Positions 10,742 to 22,609 of a stretch of DNA of 30,845 nt are shown here, piece after piece. Each line of letters begins with the position of its first letter. Within the stretch, counting starts at the first letter, position 1. The translations under genes were made by a program, and so were the position numbers. Under the pieces are notes generated by a model. It had not been told where the DNA came from. It made no database searches and saw only the letters and a list, made by a program, of their open reading frames with translations. The stretch comes from Stereum hirsutum FP-91666 SS1 (taxonomy: Eukaryota > Basidiomycota > Agaricomycetes > Russulales > Stereaceae). The stretch is taken from positions 247,105 through 277,949 of the forward strand of contig NW_006763133.1 of the NCBI RefSeq assembly GCF_000264905.1, given 5' to 3'.

Positions 10742-10800
10742 TAATGATGGAATGGGAAGGTTAATGATGGAATGGGAAGGTTAATGATGGAATGGGAAGG
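10742..10800 (+). repeat. Three tandem copies of a 20-bp unit
   Basis: One 19-base and two 20-base copies of the unit TTAATGATGGAATGGGAAGG directly follow the TIR element; the first copy is the part split by the insertion. Together with the copy at 9497-9516 they define the element's insertion site. Confidence 0.95.
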
Positions 10801-11744
10801 TGAGCGGATGGCGAGTAGAGACGAACTCGAACCCTGAACTTTCTTCGAGGCTCAAAAGCGCCGAGACCCGGCTCTGCTGCATGCAGAGGGAATCTAAAGA
10901 ATTGTTAAAGATCGTCAACAAGTGGGCGCGCGATTAGCGCTGGTCGAGAGCGAAGCGCACGACGCGCATGACGTCGTCCTAAGCGGCCGAGTGAGGATCC
11001 AGATCGAGACGAGGGACAAACGAGGGAGAGGTTGGGAGAGGTGAGGGTACAATAGAGGAAAGTTTGACGGCGGAAAAGAGTGTGATGAGGACGACTAGAC
11101 AGTCGAGGACGATGGTGGCGAGAGGAAGGGTCCGTTAAGCGCCGGTCGATTATCAAAAGCACGAGGCGTTCGACCACAAGCTTTCAAGCGCCGAAGGAGG
11201 AACGGACGGAACGAAGTTGATCTGTTCAAACTGTAACCTACTGTAATGGGCAGGTCTACTTACGGAAAGGAGACAGATAGGAGGACAGAGTCTGGAGTGG
11301 CGACGAGTGGTGGCGAGAACGAGAACTGTCCAAAGTGATCGAGTGTGGCGAGGTTATGGTTGTGGCACGGGCCATGACCAAGACATGGTAAAGGAACAGG
11401 CAGGGTTCAAAAACCTACGGGGCATATGCGTCACGAGCACTGCCCACGCCGTATGAGTAAGCTCTCCTCATGAAGAGCTTTAAGCTCTGCATTCTTACCC
11501 AAACACTGAGCATTTACTTGGTGGGAGCTGTGAATATCGATGTTAGTACCGGAGAAATGCTACATAGGTTCTCAATCACGGAAATATGAGGTCACGGAGC
11601 AGCATATCGACTGCATCTGATTACTCCGGACAGCTCCGAACGCTTCCAACTCGTCGCTGGATGCGAGTTCCTCTCAAGTAGGAGAATTGGAATGTTGTTC
11701 AATGATATTGCTATCGCTTGTATTGTATACCCGGGCACAAGTCA
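10801..11744. other. Intergenic, no supportable gene
   Basis: Only short frames occur. Around 11246-11274 the sequence gggcaggtctacttacggaaaggaga resembles 8378-8399 in the gap-poor stretch to the left, with an extra four-base step. This may be a small diverged repeat. The rest of the stretch shows no motif, RNA gene or inverted repeat that I can support. The right end holds the 3' region of the minus-strand gene that ends at 11745. Confidence 0.5.
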
Positions 11745-13120
11745 CTAAACATCGACTTCGAACTGCATATCTGAGTGGGCATCAAACCAAGCGTCGGCCT
11801 CTTCGTACGTTGCGAAGCCTTTGAATACGGCACCTTCCTCGATATCTGTGATGCGGTCTGCAATCATATCCCTAGATGCAAAAAGATGGTCATCAAGGAG
11901 AATGCAGAACACATATACGTAGTTGACGTACCAAGGTCCTCGATGCACCCCGATCCCCCTTCCTCGAACTATAGCAAACCAGGAAAAGCCGCCTTGGATA
12001 ATACTTTCGATAGCCTCGAGAAGAGAGACCACGTAACGCTCACGCTGCCACGGAGATGGAAATACCAAACGGCGATGGAACAAGGCAGGAATCTACAGCA
12101 ATGCTCAATGAAGAAAACATTGCACAGAGTCGAGAGAAGGAAGCGTACCGCAGTCTCTACGGCTAGCTGGAGATGATACTGTACTTCACGACTCACATTT
12201 ACATTGTCCCGCCCCAGGCGAAAAATGGCATCTATGTCACGATCATCGAGAGTTCCATGAGGGATATTGCCAGAAGGAGATGGCGTCGCAACAACGGAAC
12301 TTTGGCGCGAACCACCGGCGAGAGAGGCAGGCGTAGGGACGTTGATGCTGGGTGTGCGATGACTGGCGATACCAACAGCGCCTGCTCTAACCTGGACGGC
12401 AGGCCTATCTATAGTCACTGTCTGGTTGGGCGGAATAGATGGCATGTCGGAAACAGAAGACAATGTTTCCGACATGTCAGACCACTCGGTGACGCTCGTC
12501 GATTCCAACGTGGGCATAACGAACATGCCCCGCGAGGCCGACGAAGCCTCCATCGTCCAGCGTCTGGATGTGAGTGGGATCGTAGAGAGTTCAGCAGTCG
12601 GCGAACGGTAGAGATTGGATCCGAACATACTCATCGGTTAACATTTCCCCACCCTGCCTCTTCTGGTCTGCATTAGCCTCAAATACGCTCTCGTTCTCCT
12701 CCTCCTGATCCTCGGATTGGTGCTCTGGCTTTCGCTGCGGGTTCGGTACTTGGTGGGCTTGTAGGAGAGCCTCACTTTTTCGCTTCTTCTCGTACAGCAG
12801 TTGAGCACGCGGGCCAACGTATGTTGTCCACTCCTCGATCTGGCGCAGGGCATCGTCCCTCGACCGGAATGATGGGTTCTGAGCTAAACTCAAGCCCTCT
12901 ACTGACCTCTTGGCAACGACTCTAGATGCTCGTTATCATCACTGCCGGAACGCCGAGGTAATCCGAAAACTTACGGGTCCGTTGTAACAAAACAGCCCTT
13001 TGGGGAACAGACAGCGTAGTGCCACGCCTGCGGTTCCATGGGTACGTAGACACCACCTAGTGCCGCAGAATATATCACGGGAATCGAACATTTTCGAAGA
13101 CTATTCAACTCACCAGACAT
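11745..13120 (-). CDS. Protein with two RNase H1 N-terminal (viroplasmin-like) motifs
   Basis: Six exons on the minus strand: 13120-13114, 13056-12975, 12906-12631, 12563-12149, 12092-11932 and 11871-11745; 355 residues, all frame-consistent with GT-AG introns. The C-terminal part (about 297-347) has the RNase H1 N-terminal signature: WFAIVRGRGIGVHRGPW, then AVFKGFATYEEADAWFDAH. In RNase H1 this fold binds RNA-DNA hybrid or double-stranded RNA. A second, weaker copy is at residues 14-58 (WHYAVCSPKGCFVTTD, then a DDALRQIEEW helix). The linker (about 60-250) is acidic and then Ser/Thr/Pro-rich, apparently disordered. There is no RNase H catalytic domain, so nucleic-acid binding without cleavage is the inferred role. 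The start is an ATG followed by an intron after seven coding bases, so the first exon is small and the least certain part. Confidence 0.75.
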
Positions 13121-13201
13121 GGTCTACAACGGGGTTTGCTAGTGGAAGGAGGCCTGGGTGTGAGGTCAAGTTCTCGACCTGTAAGTACGAATTGTCTAAC
13201 C

Positions 13202-13209
13202 TTATATAA
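13202..13209 (-). promoter_or_regulatory. TATA box of the RNase H1-N-like gene
   Basis: TTATATAA, palindromic within CTTATATAAG, lies about 82 bases upstream of the start codon at 13120. It is the only strong TATA-like word in this upstream region. Confidence 0.5.
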
Positions 13210-13704
13210 GGGGAGTCGGGTGCTGGACGCATACGAGCATGAGGTCTTATCGCGCATGAGATACCGAACAATGGCTAAACTGTGAGCCTACGAGAGTATC
13301 GTGATAACTCGTATGTACTTATGACTAGTGTGGCACTGTGTATGTGCGGACTTCACCAAAATGTGGCATAAAGATCAGACGAATATTGTAGCAGGAAGAA
13401 GAGCCAACTTTCTCCTGCACATCCCAGAAGATCTATTTGATGCTGAGATCGTCAGGAGGTTTGAGGTGGGTCAGCACCGAGCATGGGGCGTCGATGATCT
13501 TGACCTGTTTATACCCCGCTATACTGCGGACATATGGGCGCCTCAGATTACGAAACTGGCAAAACAGGAGTGATGGTCCTTATAGTGGTGAATGTGTATA
13601 CCGGGAAATCCAGCAGTACGAGCTTTTAGGGAGAACGGAAATAGCAGGCCGGGCCGCAGGCTGCTACAGATCTCACAACTCGCCGTCTGTACATCAGGAA
13701 AAAC
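13210..13704. other. Intergenic with one weak open frame
   Basis: A plus-strand frame at 13328-13573 (81 codons) has protein-like composition in its second half (for example NFLLHIPEDLFDAEIVRRFE) and ends at a stop codon. I do not recognise it and see no supporting exon chain, so I do not call it a gene. Confidence 0.4.
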
Positions 13705-14008
13705 CTGGCGGCCAGGCAAGCGCTTGTCAGCGAATGTGGCGGCACGACCGGCGGTAGCCGATTGTATTTGAACGACACTCGGACTCCAATTGAGCTGCAA
13801 TCGCTCCATTGCTTGCACTCTACTTGCAGTCAGTTCGACAGTTGCAATCTGCTTCTCGGCTTACTGGAGCTGCCTTCCCTGTCCTGTCTTGGATACTATA
13901 TGCATGTCTCTCGAGACTGTACGATCGACTATCAGTAGTTTCTTCTCCCAATCTTGTGATTTCGTCTAGCAGCGCGAGCGTGCGACGGACCACGATGAGT
14001 TCACGCAT
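13705..14008 (-). pseudogene. Possible remnant of a coiled-coil coding gene
   Basis: Two minus-strand segments look like parts of one helical protein. The first (14008 to about 13910) reads MRELIVVRRTLALLDEITRL and continues with charged residues. The second (13860-13705) contains IATVELTASRVQAMERLQ and ends at a possible gtttt donor. The two cannot be joined in frame with canonical splice sites: a donor (gtatcc) and acceptor (agcag) bracket a plausible 49-base intron, but the phases disagree. I read this as a decayed gene or an unresolved model. No family is recognised. Confidence 0.3.
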
Positions 14009-14287
14009 TTATGCATATTTATGGCTCAACGAGTTTCGCCTGCTTTTGATTTGGGAAAGGTCTCGTCAGATGTCATCGCCGCCATGTTCACACAAGAGCG
14101 GTACGCATTTGACATACGGTAAGTCGTTCGTGAGCTGACGCGAAGTTCGGGAAGCGACAAGAAAAGCATGATGTCGAACATAAATGATTGTTGTGGGTTT
14201 GATGCGGCCCAGTCGTATCATCTAATCTATTCTCAGAGCATTGACGTGCGGTGACGCGTTTCGCCCGCACGTGATGTTGTTTATCCA

Positions 14288-14730
14288 TAGGGTTGTGGAA
14301 AAAACTCGCTCAGAGTTTCTTCCCAGTAGCTTACCGAACCCCCCTCGAGGATGTCAGTAAGTTACTGGTAATTTACTGCATTGTCACGTGCTTGCCACAA
14401 ATCAGGTTTTGCCTCTCTCCTGTCAAAAATTTCGATTCAATTTTGATTTCTCTTCGTTGAATCACTTTTTCGGTGCCGCAATTTGTAGGGCCTTACCTAC
14501 ATCCATCTCCTTGAATCTAATTTTCTGACAGGAGAGAGATTGCCTTCATAGAACGGCTGTAAGTGCGCACTGTGGCATTGCTGTGGCACCTAAAAGGTGC
14601 CTACACGTGACCACGAGCCAGTAAGAAACTCAACCTCTTCGGAGGGGTCAGTAACTTACCAGTAAATTACTGGTAAGTTACTGGGAAAAAACTGTTTTAG
14701 AAAAAAACTCGAGTTTTTTCCACAACCCTA
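14288..14730. mobile_element. hAT-type MITE, 443 bp
   Basis: The ends are a perfect 21-base terminal inverted repeat starting TAGGGTTGTGGAAAAAACTC. They are flanked by an exact 8-bp direct repeat, TTTATCCA, at 14280-14287 and 14731-14738. An 8-bp target duplication with TAGGG-type ends is characteristic of the hAT superfamily. The element is too short for a transposase and has no significant open frame. Inside are subterminal inverted repeats built from AGTAAGTTACTGGTAA-like words (around 14354 and 14650) and an inner pair CTCTCTCCTGTCA / TGACAGGAGAGAG (about 14414 and 14526), so the transcript could fold into a long hairpin. The clean ends and duplication suggest a fairly recent insertion. 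Confidence 0.9.
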
Positions 14731-14738
14731 TTTATCCA

Positions 14739-16884
14739 CCATAAACCCACATAAACCAAGCTCGTTGAGCGCTACAGCCATGCCTCTTCTTCCCTACCCT
14801 TCATCATCACCTCTCCCCTTCGCCCCCCGACTCCTGCCTCAAGCAGCACCGCTGCGTAATCACCACCTTTGACCATGCCCGAAGTGCACCCCCGCGGTTC
14901 GCATTCCGAGCTTACATGACTGTCGTTGACCAGCAGTTGGGTCCTGGTCATGCTGACTCAAGCACCCCCGTCCGTTGTCCAGCCGAGCATACCAGAGGGA
15001 GGCCAGCCTGTTCAGCTCAAGCCAGGTACGCTGTCTGTTCGTCGCCTTTCCCCCTCCCCTCCTTCCTCATCATTAGGACCGCCAACGTCTCCAGCTCCAT
15101 CGGCCTTTGATCGGCCTCGTCGACACATCCGTTGTTTTTCTAGTTATCAAGCACTGATGTTGTGCTGTCCTTCTAGATCCGGTATGGCAGCACCAAATGA
15201 TGTTCGCTTCTCCATGTTGAGTATCTCTCGAATATCTGACCACAGCTATGCTGATGCCTTCCTATTCGCACAACGTTGTAGACCCCTCTCCGCTCCAGGG
15301 AGCATTGTCCGTCTGTTTCCGACTAGGTACGCAGTCTCTTTGTCTCCTTCTTTCCCTTTGTCATTATGACTGACGACATCGCCGGTTCCATAGGCTTCCT
15401 TGATGTGTTCGCTGTTTTCGACGATGCCAGTCTCGTGGTCAGTACTGACATTTCCTTTGTTCAAGTACTACGCTCAAATCGTCCTTCCGGTCTAGATTGG
15501 GTTCAACGGTACCGAAAGATGCTAGCTTTATCAGGGTGAGTGTTTCTCAAGTTTGACCATGGCTCCACTGGTAAGTATTCACTCAGGTTGTGTTGCAGAA
15601 TGTAGGTAGGAGACTGCCCTAAGTCGTATGTACTGTGGAGCTATTTGCTGTTTGGGGCTTTCGTTTTGCTTGTACATGACCATGGTTTGACAATTGTAGC
15701 GGATTCAATGTATTAGTGCAGTGTTTGTCAATTCAATTTATTGGTTGTCGCTCTCTATCATCCGTTCCGAGCTCGAAAGAGGACCAAAAATGGATCCAGA
15801 AAATAAACACAATTGCCCTATTTATAGTTTGGCAACATAAATTGGTATCCAGGAGGGCCGGTATGCAAGTGATTACAAGTTCTCAGAGGAGTCCAACTAA
15901 CTTCCAATACCAATCTGTATGGCGACGGTTGTAGACCGATTGCAACTGAACGGCTCGATTGCGAGGTGATTGGACACAGCATCGCTTCCCTATAAGGACA
16001 TGTGATCAATTGCTGCACTGTCCAATCTGTCTATGGCAATTCCCTTCGTGTACAATTGGCATGCCTTGCGGGAGGGTTTTTCCTGATGTTGTTCAAAGGG
16101 TGATTGTGACGACTGACGAACCTTCAAAAACCAGTCTTGTCGAGTTAGGATTGTGGCCATCCAATTCTCAGCACCAAACTTCAGTGGTAAACAACTGGTA
16201 AAGCTTGGGTATTAGTGCATTCGACGGCCGACGAGTCTCGGATTTATTATAAGTAATACTAGCATGTGCCCGTGCGGTGTCCGCAGTGACGCCGCCGGCT
16301 GCTTCACAATATTTTGATAAATAACAAAATGTCTGTGTGTGATAATTTTACGCTACCACAAACCATGCCCCAAGGTTTTTGGCTCCTGTGCTCAAAATGC
16401 ACAGTTGATTTATGCACCAGGAGATGTTAAGCAGTTTGGCCCGAAGGTATTTTCATGGTTTGGCCCCCGTGCACCGTTGGCAGAAATGCATTTGGCTCTG
16501 GTGCTCGAAGCTGTTTGACTCCCTTGGCCGAAGGATTTTGTCCTCATATCCAGGGATGGTTGGCTCCCCGTCTTTCATCTGAAATATGTGCAGAAATTGA
16601 AGTTATTTTGAGGCCCGAGCCTTGGAGCCACACTGGAGGCACAGCGATGTTCGCCACACAGTTATTTGTTTGGACATATACCACCACGTTTTCGCCACGT
16701 GGTTTGTCTCGAGACAACTGCCTCCACATTAGGTGTTAGATGGTCCCACGCCGCGGCGGTTGCCGCCATGCTTAGAACTCCAATTTGCGCGACCGCGTAT
16801 GTTCGTCTGACTATAGATTCCTTTCACTGTCCTGTGCCTGCTCTTGCTCTCCTTACTCTGTCTTTCAACTTACAATATCTCAGC
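14739..16884. other. Intergenic upstream of the JmjC pair, no supportable gene
   Basis: Short frames with some protein-like stretches occur around 14950-15400 (for example PSIPEGGQPVQLKP near 15000, followed by a gtacgc donor-like word). I could not chain them into a gene and they may be decayed coding sequence. From 16210 to 16560 the sequence repeatedly uses words such as ttggc, gtgc and atgca without a clean repeat unit. No TATA box is evident near the JmjC A start codon. Confidence 0.5.
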
Positions 16885-19800
16885 ATGCCTCGAAAAGCTA
16901 ATACTGCTCAAGCCTGGAATGCGAAAGTCGTCGATCTTGACAAATCTCTTAAGGAAGAAATAGAGCGCGCTCGCAGCGATGTTGAGCACCCCAATCTCCG
17001 TCGACGCATGGCCACTCTCCAGGATATTCCGATGTCGACGTCCTGTATGTCGTCTAATACGTCGCTCACTGATTGGCTGAAACAGTGCATCAATTCGCCG
17101 CCACCCAGTCCGTCCTCGACGGTTTCGGCCGTCACCTACAGAGGTGCATCCATTCCGGACCCACTGCGACCGTCCGACGTGAGTGCTATTCGGATCTCAG
17201 AGATAGCACTCGCTTCATTTTTTTCTTCTCCATAGCGTCAACTGGATGGTGAATTCACGCTTCTCAAGGTTCTATGGTTTTGTCAGCCTTTGACATATGG
17301 CATTTGTTGATACGTCTTTGTCAGGCTCTGGCTGCCAGGATTGACGACTGGGACACGCATGGGCTCTTCGACGCCGATGGTAGCAAAAGCGTTATGTGGC
17401 TTATTCTTGGCCTCGGAATTAGCCCTGGTCATGTCACCGATTCCCAAACTGTCTGCCGAAAGGCCTCTGGACAGTCGTTCCACCGAATGGCTCGCGTATT
17501 CTGGGTGCACATGGTGTTTGACATGCTTGCCTCTCAATGTGGATTAGAATGTGACACGCCCAAAATGTGTCTTCCCAATATTTCGCATGTCAGCGCTCTA
17601 GAGAAAGACAAAGAAGGAGTCAAACCAGTGAGTGTAAACATTTCAGCCCCTGCTATTGTATCTGATATTGCCCTAACCGTATCGCAGCTACTTTTATGGT
17701 TGACGAACTGGACCACCAACCTCAATAAGCTCTTTTCAGAGCCTCCCAAATGCTCAACGTCTGTCCGAACACAACGGATAACGGACCCGAGGTCAAATCC
17801 ACTGCACGAAGGAACACAAGTAGGAATCGGGGAGCCCGACGCAGCGGACTCCTGTACAGAAGTGGCGACACCGGAACGAGGCACCATCTCTATTTCGAAC
17901 TCGCGACTTATTGGCGAGGCGGGTGCGCAAAGCAGCACCGCCCTTCTCCTGCGGCACATGCCTGTAGATGTTTCAGCCTCTGCTGCCGTCGCGATGGCCC
18001 TGCTCGAAGGAATGCAGCAGCGCGATAAGAACATGCGCTATTCTCATGTCGTCAATAATCTTTCGATGGCTGGCGCTGTCCTCTCCATGCTTGTAAACGT
18101 AAGTCATGCGCGCCTTCTATAGACTGTCTTATGCTCATACATATCTGGTAGTCCGAAATAACGTGTGAGAGTGCCGTGAACTTCAAAGGCAGTCTTGTGA
18201 CGTGAGTGTTCGTCGCGATATCTCTATAGACCGCAGAGTCAGCTTATATCTTGACTTCCCAGACGAGGTCTTGCGGTACTGACCGGTCTTCCTGTCGACC
18301 ATGCGGCCAGTTTAGCCATGGAAGATCGCACTTCTGATGAATTTCTCCAACCTTTTCTGCTCGCCCTCCATGTCTCGCCGCTCCTGTTACTTTCAGGTCC
18401 CTCGTCGTCTTCTCGCAATCGAACGGCCTGGATAACTATGTTCGCTGTATGGGCATTTTGCTTTGTCCTTTGTCTTTGCTCATAATATATCGCCCCTTTC
18501 AGCTTCGGGTTGCTTTAGGCAATACGGGTCGACCTGATGCAATCCAGGTTATGGAGCAAGAGGTTTGGCGCGCCGTGATAAAGGTCTCCGTCGGCGTTCG
18601 GCCTGAGGATGCATTATTTGACCTTCATGTATGTTGGCAGTCAAGGCAGAATGTCGTCCATAATGCGGACGCGAAGTGGTTCCGGACATTGACTGGTAAA
18701 CCGTTCAGACCTATCTCTATTCATACTCACCATCTGATCTCGAACGCTGCAGTGCCAAGGGAACATATAATAGAGCCAACATCTCTGTTTTCGTCTTATG
18801 CTACGGAATCAGATGATATACTTCGTCCCTCGTCTTCCGAGTGGGATACGCACGGCGAGGTCCCGATCGACGTACCAGCCATCCCCAATGTTTCCGACAA
18901 CTTCAATACTCTCACTTCAAACCTTGTAGCGCCGCTTGCGAACCACATAGGCGCATCCTCTGGTCAGGCCAACCACTGCGTGGAATATGCGGGAGGTTCC
19001 TCTCCTCATAACTCTATCGGAGGCACGGGCAGCGCTGGTACACCGGCGGTTTGTCCCAGTTATGATCCTATCATTATGACGGAAGTCCAATCGTCCTTGA
19101 ACGGCATCGCCGCTCAAGACACAGTAACCAGGTATATCTCGACTCCTGAGACGATCATGAATCAATCATCACTTCCATGTACGTAGATTCTTACCTCCTT
19201 GTCCTCGTCTCCTGTTTCTCTACCTCTGGATCTGGGGATCTCGACGTCTCTACATGATCCTACTGATCACTTCGTCCTCGCATTTGTCTTGAAGGTCCAT
19301 CACGTCTCCCAGTTCACCCAACGCCCTCTATTCTCTCAGCTGTGGTCCAACGGAGCTTTGATCCCGAGGTTATGTTGGGCAGAGAAGCGATTGATGTACC
19401 CTCCGTCTCAGGTAAGTAGCACTATATCTTCTCGATCATGCCTTACTTACTATCGCTGTTCTCTTCTCCAAACATAGCCGGATTCAAATCCACTTCCAGT
19501 GTTGCCGGGGCGCGTGTACCCTCCCAAGGTGTCAGAGAAATCCGCTACATTCTAGATGGCCCTGTAGAACACACTACATCTTCCCTAGGGGTCTCACGCG
19601 CGCGGTCGCCGCCGTTCCCCCGTCCAAGTATGTTTCCCTGCCAATTTAGGTTGTTCTCGGAGTCTCACCGCGACCGGGACAGACCTTCAAGTTTCGCCTC
19701 GATGCAACCATATTGGGACTCCGCAATGTCCAAACAGTAGGTCTTTTCCAGCGCGTTTCGCATGCATCGACAGTATCTTATTGATCTCGTCGATGGTGCT

Positions 19801-22609
19801 TCAACTACGGCTTAGCGCATCATCCAAAACCAGCGACAACCAACGGAGGAGTTACCTTGCATAATGAAGAGTATCTTGCAGGACCATTCCTGGCAGAGTT
19901 GCAGGAAACACAACATACCTCTAGTCTCTCGTCATCTAATGGTACGACCCGTCACCGGATTACTTTTTTATTGTCTAATATTTCCGCACCAGAGCAAAAC
20001 GTTTCCAAACAACCTAGATCAAGTAACCCTCCCCAACTCTACGGCACGCAGACACGAAGTCGCAAGGCGTGGAAGATGCCATCTGTCCATGAGCGGCATA
20101 TACATTTGGGCCAGGCAATTCCGGTGCAATCCCGAAAGCGCCCGAATTCTGTGAGTGACATCAGTGGACATTGACTTAGTGTTCGCTGACCATGCCATTC
20201 CTTCGCTTAGTCGCCCAACAGCTCGTTAATTAAGCGATCAGTACGTGCATTCCGATTCTTTTTTTTCGCAACTGAATTTACATATTCGCAGCGCATCGAC
20301 CCCGTGATCAACGCCCCCATGAACATCGACGAACAAGTAGACGCCACTCCTAGCCTGGAGACAGACGAAGAGAACGAGGTCGGGGTCAAGAGTAATTCCC
20401 ATAGCATAGCTCACGTGCAGTCCGTCGCACCTCCCTCTAGGCAATATTTTCGCTTCGAGGTGAGCACCGGAGAGAGAAGTGTGGTATCTTTCAGTCCTCA
20501 TAGAAACACTGTACGTTCATCCATTTATGGCTCATCTGCACACTGACCACACTGACCAATGCAAGCACAGTGGATACCCGAGTTACATATTTTCGACGAT
20601 CTGTGGCGAGCCATAACCGACCCTAATCGAGGTTCTATCCTCTCGTGGGAAGGCAGTAGTGAGGCTAAGCCCATACATTTCCACCCGAATGCGAGTGCGC
20701 TTGACTATCGACCCTCCGACATCTACACCTCGTCGATATATCGCACCAGCGTGAACCTCTTCCGAACTCTTCGACCAGAGCAGATTCGGACGATTTTTCG
20801 ACATCGCCACATTCTCATATACGGTATTGAACACGAAGAAGAGTGGGCGTGGACGCGTTCCTCGATGGAACAAATCTGCCCGCTGAACGTATTGGTCAGA
20901 TGCGAGAGTACGTGTCATATTCACTGACAGTGAATTATTACTCAATAGTGCTTGAAGGTATGGAATGTCGTGAGAATCACGCCGATACGGAACAGAGAAC
21001 TTGCTGGCGTACCTTGGAACAGGTCTTGCACACCTGGAATAGTCAAGACCGGGGTGAACAACGGACTGTGACCGACGAGATGTTGAACGTTCTCGATCTT
21101 CCGTTACCGCGAGGCGAGTTGGAACCCATACCCCGTTGGCGGTGCGTAAACGCCTTGTTTCACTGCTCATACAGGCTCACAGTCTCTCTAGGGCTATAGC
21201 GAGCCATATACTCTCGATGCAAGATCTTGATCGCCGGACCGACAACTCAAAGGAAGAGGGGAATGAGAACGCACACACGTCTTGGGCAACCGTTTCCACA
21301 CCTGGTGTGACCTCGCGCGTTCATTCGGACACCGGCGGCCTCTGTACTGTCTCCATGCCTCTTACAGGAGAGATATACTGGGCAGTGGGGGAACCAAGAG
21401 ACGACCCGAAAGCCATAGACGTTCAGCAGGGAAGCGTCAGGCAGTACAAGGCCTTCAATGCTGGCCTCATTGACGATCGATATCGTTGGGAAGCGGTATC
21501 ACTGAACGCTCGGACTGCCTTGTGAGTTTTTCGCCTCTGATCCTTCATCTTGTTCTGATATGACTACCGCAGCTTTATGCGTCCCAATACCCCACACTGG
21601 GCCTTGACCCAAGAGGCAGCTATTGTCTACGGACGTCACTTTTATTGTAGCTCCACAATCTTCGACAGCTGTGTCGGTGTTGTTCATTCCCTTCTCGCCG
21701 ATCGACTCGTCACGAACGCCTCACATCCGGATCTGCTTCCTTTGCTTACTAGTCTTGGCTGCTGGTTCAACACCATCCAGTTCGAGGGACATGAGCCTAG
21801 ATGTATGTCTTCGGATATTGTTCCTAAACACTCCTCGTCTATCGTTCAAATTCATACTAACAAAGTTATCAGTCGACACCGATATTCCAGAACTGAAGGA
21901 GCGTGGCATCCTGTCCTGTATAGCTATTTTTTGGCGCACCCTGGACTGGCGTACCTACAAAGAAAAGGTATGGTCGGAGAAGACCGAACGGTGGGAAATC
22001 CAAACCCGCCTCACCTGGAAAACCCAATTCGCACTCCCTTCGACCCATAAAGACGCATCGTTGTTCGCACGTCAAGGTACAGCTCTCTGGGTCATTTACC
22101 AATCTGGTATGGGTTATGCTTCCGACGTCTCTGCGGAGCACATCGCCCCGCCAGAGAGCATTGGGACTCTGGGACACACATCTCTTCTCCAACACCTCGC
22201 CTGGATCCCTCGCCGGTATCGAATACAGTTTGCACAAATATTTCACTTCGCTCTTGCAGTGTTAGTCGCACGGTTGAACATGGACGAAGTCCCCTTCCAG
22301 ATAGGAATTGGCCCCTTGAAATATTGGCTCGTCGCTGATCTCAAGAGCTTCGCCGGAGAATACATGGCGGCGTGTTTGGAGCAATGGTTGGATGAGGTGG
22401 AGCAGCGTGTGCGGGCAGGCGAGGATATATTTGATACGTTCGACTTGAGAAACGTCACATTTCGGAAGTCCAAGAGGAGAAGAATCCGATTCTCGAAATT
22501 TGGCGGGGACACCAAAGGACTTTTCTTTCATGTTGGGGAGGTATATGACAGAAACAAAGGGAAGTACGATATAGCCCTGGACGAGGTCGTGGCGTCTGAT
22601 TTCGATTGA
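16885..22609 (+). CDS. JmjC-domain protein, paralog A
   Basis: Nineteen exons: 16885-17178, 17236-17268, 17325-17627, 17688-18098, 18152-18201, 18263-18446, 18503-18695, 18753-19178, 19340-19411, 19478-19627, 19816-19941, 19993-20150, 20211-20240, 20292-20510, 20571-20907, 20949-21141, 21192-21521, 21573-21802 and 21873-22609. All GT-AG and in phase, about 1491 residues. The JmjC fold lies near the C-terminus: His1104 and Asp1106 in SRVHSDTGGLCTVSMPLTGE, then FMRPNTPHWALT and His1192 in YGRHFYC. These are the expected Fe(II) ligands of 2-oxoglutarate-dependent oxygenases; many JmjC proteins demethylate histone lysines. The N-terminal 490 residues are helical, with no known domain recognised. 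Residues 490-870 are low-complexity linker. Least certain are the boundaries at 19179-19339 and 19628-19815. Protein B confirms most junctions by matching exon sizes and phases. Confidence 0.75.

Noticed and set aside
11745..13120. Caulimovirus-derived or retroelement insertion, because of the viroplasmin-like domain
   Set aside because: The gene has six exons with normal fungal introns and no reverse transcriptase, integrase or LTR nearby. The domain is also the cellular RNase H1 N-terminal fold.
14739..15600. A plus-strand gene with short exons around PSIPEGGQPVQLKP
   Set aside because: Donor- and acceptor-like words exist, but no chain of in-frame exons could be built and no family was recognised.
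16210..16560. Helitron or LINE remnant around tagcatgtgcccgtgcgg
   Set aside because: No terminal hairpin with a CTRR end, Rep/helicase or reverse transcriptase motif, poly-A end or target duplication could be found.
20571..22609. TET/JBP-type DNA oxygenase instead of JmjC
   Set aside because: Both families use HxD...H, but the RPNTPHWALT and GRHFYC context and the 88-residue spacing fit JmjC. No KDZ-type transposase is present alongside.
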